Source of the DNA: Brucella pituitosa
Lineage (GTDB): Bacteria; Pseudomonadota; Alphaproteobacteria; Rhizobiales; Rhizobiaceae
Length of the DNA: 64,000 nt
NCBI RefSeq assembly: GCF_003049685.1
Contig: NZ_PYSY02000002.1
Location: 434,001-498,000 of the forward strand
Direction of reading: 5' to 3'
Positions within the stretch are counted from its first letter, which is position 1. Every line of letters starts with the position of its first letter. The notes below the pieces were generated by a model, which worked only from the letters and a program-made list of their open reading frames with translations, did no database searches and was not told the origin of the DNA. Made by a program: the position numbers and the translations under genes. Positions 63,195 through 64,000 of the stretch are shown here, piece after piece.

Positions 63195-64000
63195 ATGAAA
63201 AAGCCGAATATCCTCGTTCTGATGGTTGATCAGCTGAACGGAACATTCTTTCCTGATGGGCCTGCTGAATTTCTGCATGCGCCGAACTTACGCAAGCTTG
63301 CCGAGCGCTCAGCGCGTTTTGCAAATTGTTATACCGCAAGCCCTCTATGTGCTCCGGCACGTGCATCGTTCATGTCTGGACAGCTACCGTCTCGAACGGG
63401 CGTCTACGACAACGCTGCTGAATTTTCCTCCGAAATTCCAACCTATGCGCATCATTTACGCAATGCGGGCTATCAAACAGCTCTATCTGGCAAAATGCAT
63501 TTTGTCGGTCCGGATCAACTGCACGGCTTTGAGCAGCGCCTGACGACAGACATCTATCCCGCTGATTTTGGCTGGACACCTGATTATCGCAAGCCCGGCG
63601 AACGCATTGATTGGTGGTATCATAACCTCGGTTCGATCACTGGTGCAGGATCGGCAGAAATTACCAATCAACTCGAATATGACGACGAGGTCGCCTATCA
63701 GGCAGAAGCCAAGCTCTACGATCTCGCTCGCGGTCATGATGAACGCCCCTGGTGTCTAACGGTGAGCTTCACACATCCGCATGACCCCTATGTAGCCCGC
63801 AAACGCTTCTATGATCTTTATGCGGATATTCCGGAACTTGATCCTAAAATCGGACCATTACCAGAAAGCAAAATCGACCCGCACAGCGAGCGTCTGCTGC
63901 GTGCCTGCAAGGCCGAAGATTACGATCTCACACGTGAGCAGATAAGAACTGCCCGGCAGGCATACTTTGCCAATATCTCCTATGTCGATGAGAAAATTGG
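63195..64000 (+). CDS. betC: Choline sulfatase BetC, 5' part only
   Basis: About 268 codons remain open to the window edge; the 3' end is outside. The start MKKPNILVLMVDQLNG is the sulfatase N-terminus with the metal Asp, and SPLCAPARASFMSG places the formylglycine Cys at residue 52. SGKMHFVGPDQLHGFEQRLTTDIYP supports choline sulfatase, which hydrolyses choline-O-sulfate to choline and sulfate. Together with ChoX and the LysR gene it makes a module for using choline sulfate as osmoprotectant precursor or nutrient. Confidence 0.93.
   Translation, partial: MKKPNILVLMVDQLNGTFFPDGPAEFLHAPNLRKLAERSARFANCYTASPLCAPARASFMSGQLPSRTGVYDNAAEFSSEIPTYAHHLRNAGYQTALSGKMHFVGPDQLHGFEQRLTTDIYPADFGWTPDYRKPGERIDWWYHNLGSITGAGSAEITNQLEYDDEVAYQAEAKLYDLARGHDERPWCLTVSFTHPHDPYVARKRFYDLYADIPELDPKIGPLPESKIDPHSERLLRACKAEDYDLTREQIRTARQAYFANISYVDEKI

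Overview
The window looks like chromosomal DNA of an alphaproteobacterium of the Hyphomicrobiales, most likely the Brucella/Ochrobactrum group. This is inferred from gene content (ugp, sit, choX/betC, DUF1127 and many ABC importers), from moderate GC, and from many copies of a short palindromic intergenic element ending in TAGAGC/GCTCTA. No phage, integrase, transposase, rRNA operon or CRISPR array was seen. The content is metabolic and transport-related, typical of a nutritionally versatile soil or host-associated bacterium.

Layout. 0-3.3 kb: a TonB-dependent receptor and a periplasmic siderophore esterase, divergent from a LysR-HTH/TrpD2-like fusion protein; the shared promoter holds an 8-7-8 inverted repeat. 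5-9.8 kb: an operon of aminotransferase, metQ, metN, metI and a 2-oxoglutarate/Fe(II) oxygenase. 10-16.7 kb (minus strand): aldehyde dehydrogenase, DUF3775, FAD-binding dehydrogenase, TauE/SafE permease, class IV aminotransferase and an EamA transporter. 16.9-20.4 kb: DUF1127 and DUF2938 proteins, a purine permease and a nucleoside deaminase. 20.5-24.7 kb: sugar/hydroxy-acid catabolism (FAH-family hydrolase, FAD-linked oxidase, FadR-type regulator, gluconokinase). 24.7-30.9 kb: an SLC13 permease and ugpBAEC with a PhoB-like box. 31.5-34.9 kb: a D-aminopeptidase-like hydrolase and adenine deaminase. 35-39.8 kb: Lrp regulator, lysine dehydrogenase-like enzyme, two tandem amino-acid binding proteins and a DadA-like oxidase. 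39.9-41 kb: an aldo/keto reductase.

41-46.9 kb (minus): an ABC importer of unknown substrate with its own LacI regulator and a 2H phosphoesterase. 47.2-50.7 kb (minus): sitABCD manganese/iron importer behind a perfect 21-bp Mur-type palindrome. 51-58.2 kb: AraC regulator, tRNA-Asn, small secreted or membrane proteins (RcnB-like, LprI/DUF1311), a DEDDh exonuclease, an unknown protein with a possible HTH, and DUF808. 58.2-61.1 kb: SDR with divergent LysR, then a polysaccharide deacetylase. 61.1-64 kb: choline-sulfate module (LysR regulator, choX, and betC cut by the window edge).

The most unusual features are the HTH-TrpD2 fusion next to a candidate operator, the 2H phosphoesterase in an importer operon, and the dispersed repeat whose end supplies the stop codon of five unrelated genes. 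All functional calls rest on reading motifs by eye, with no database search.
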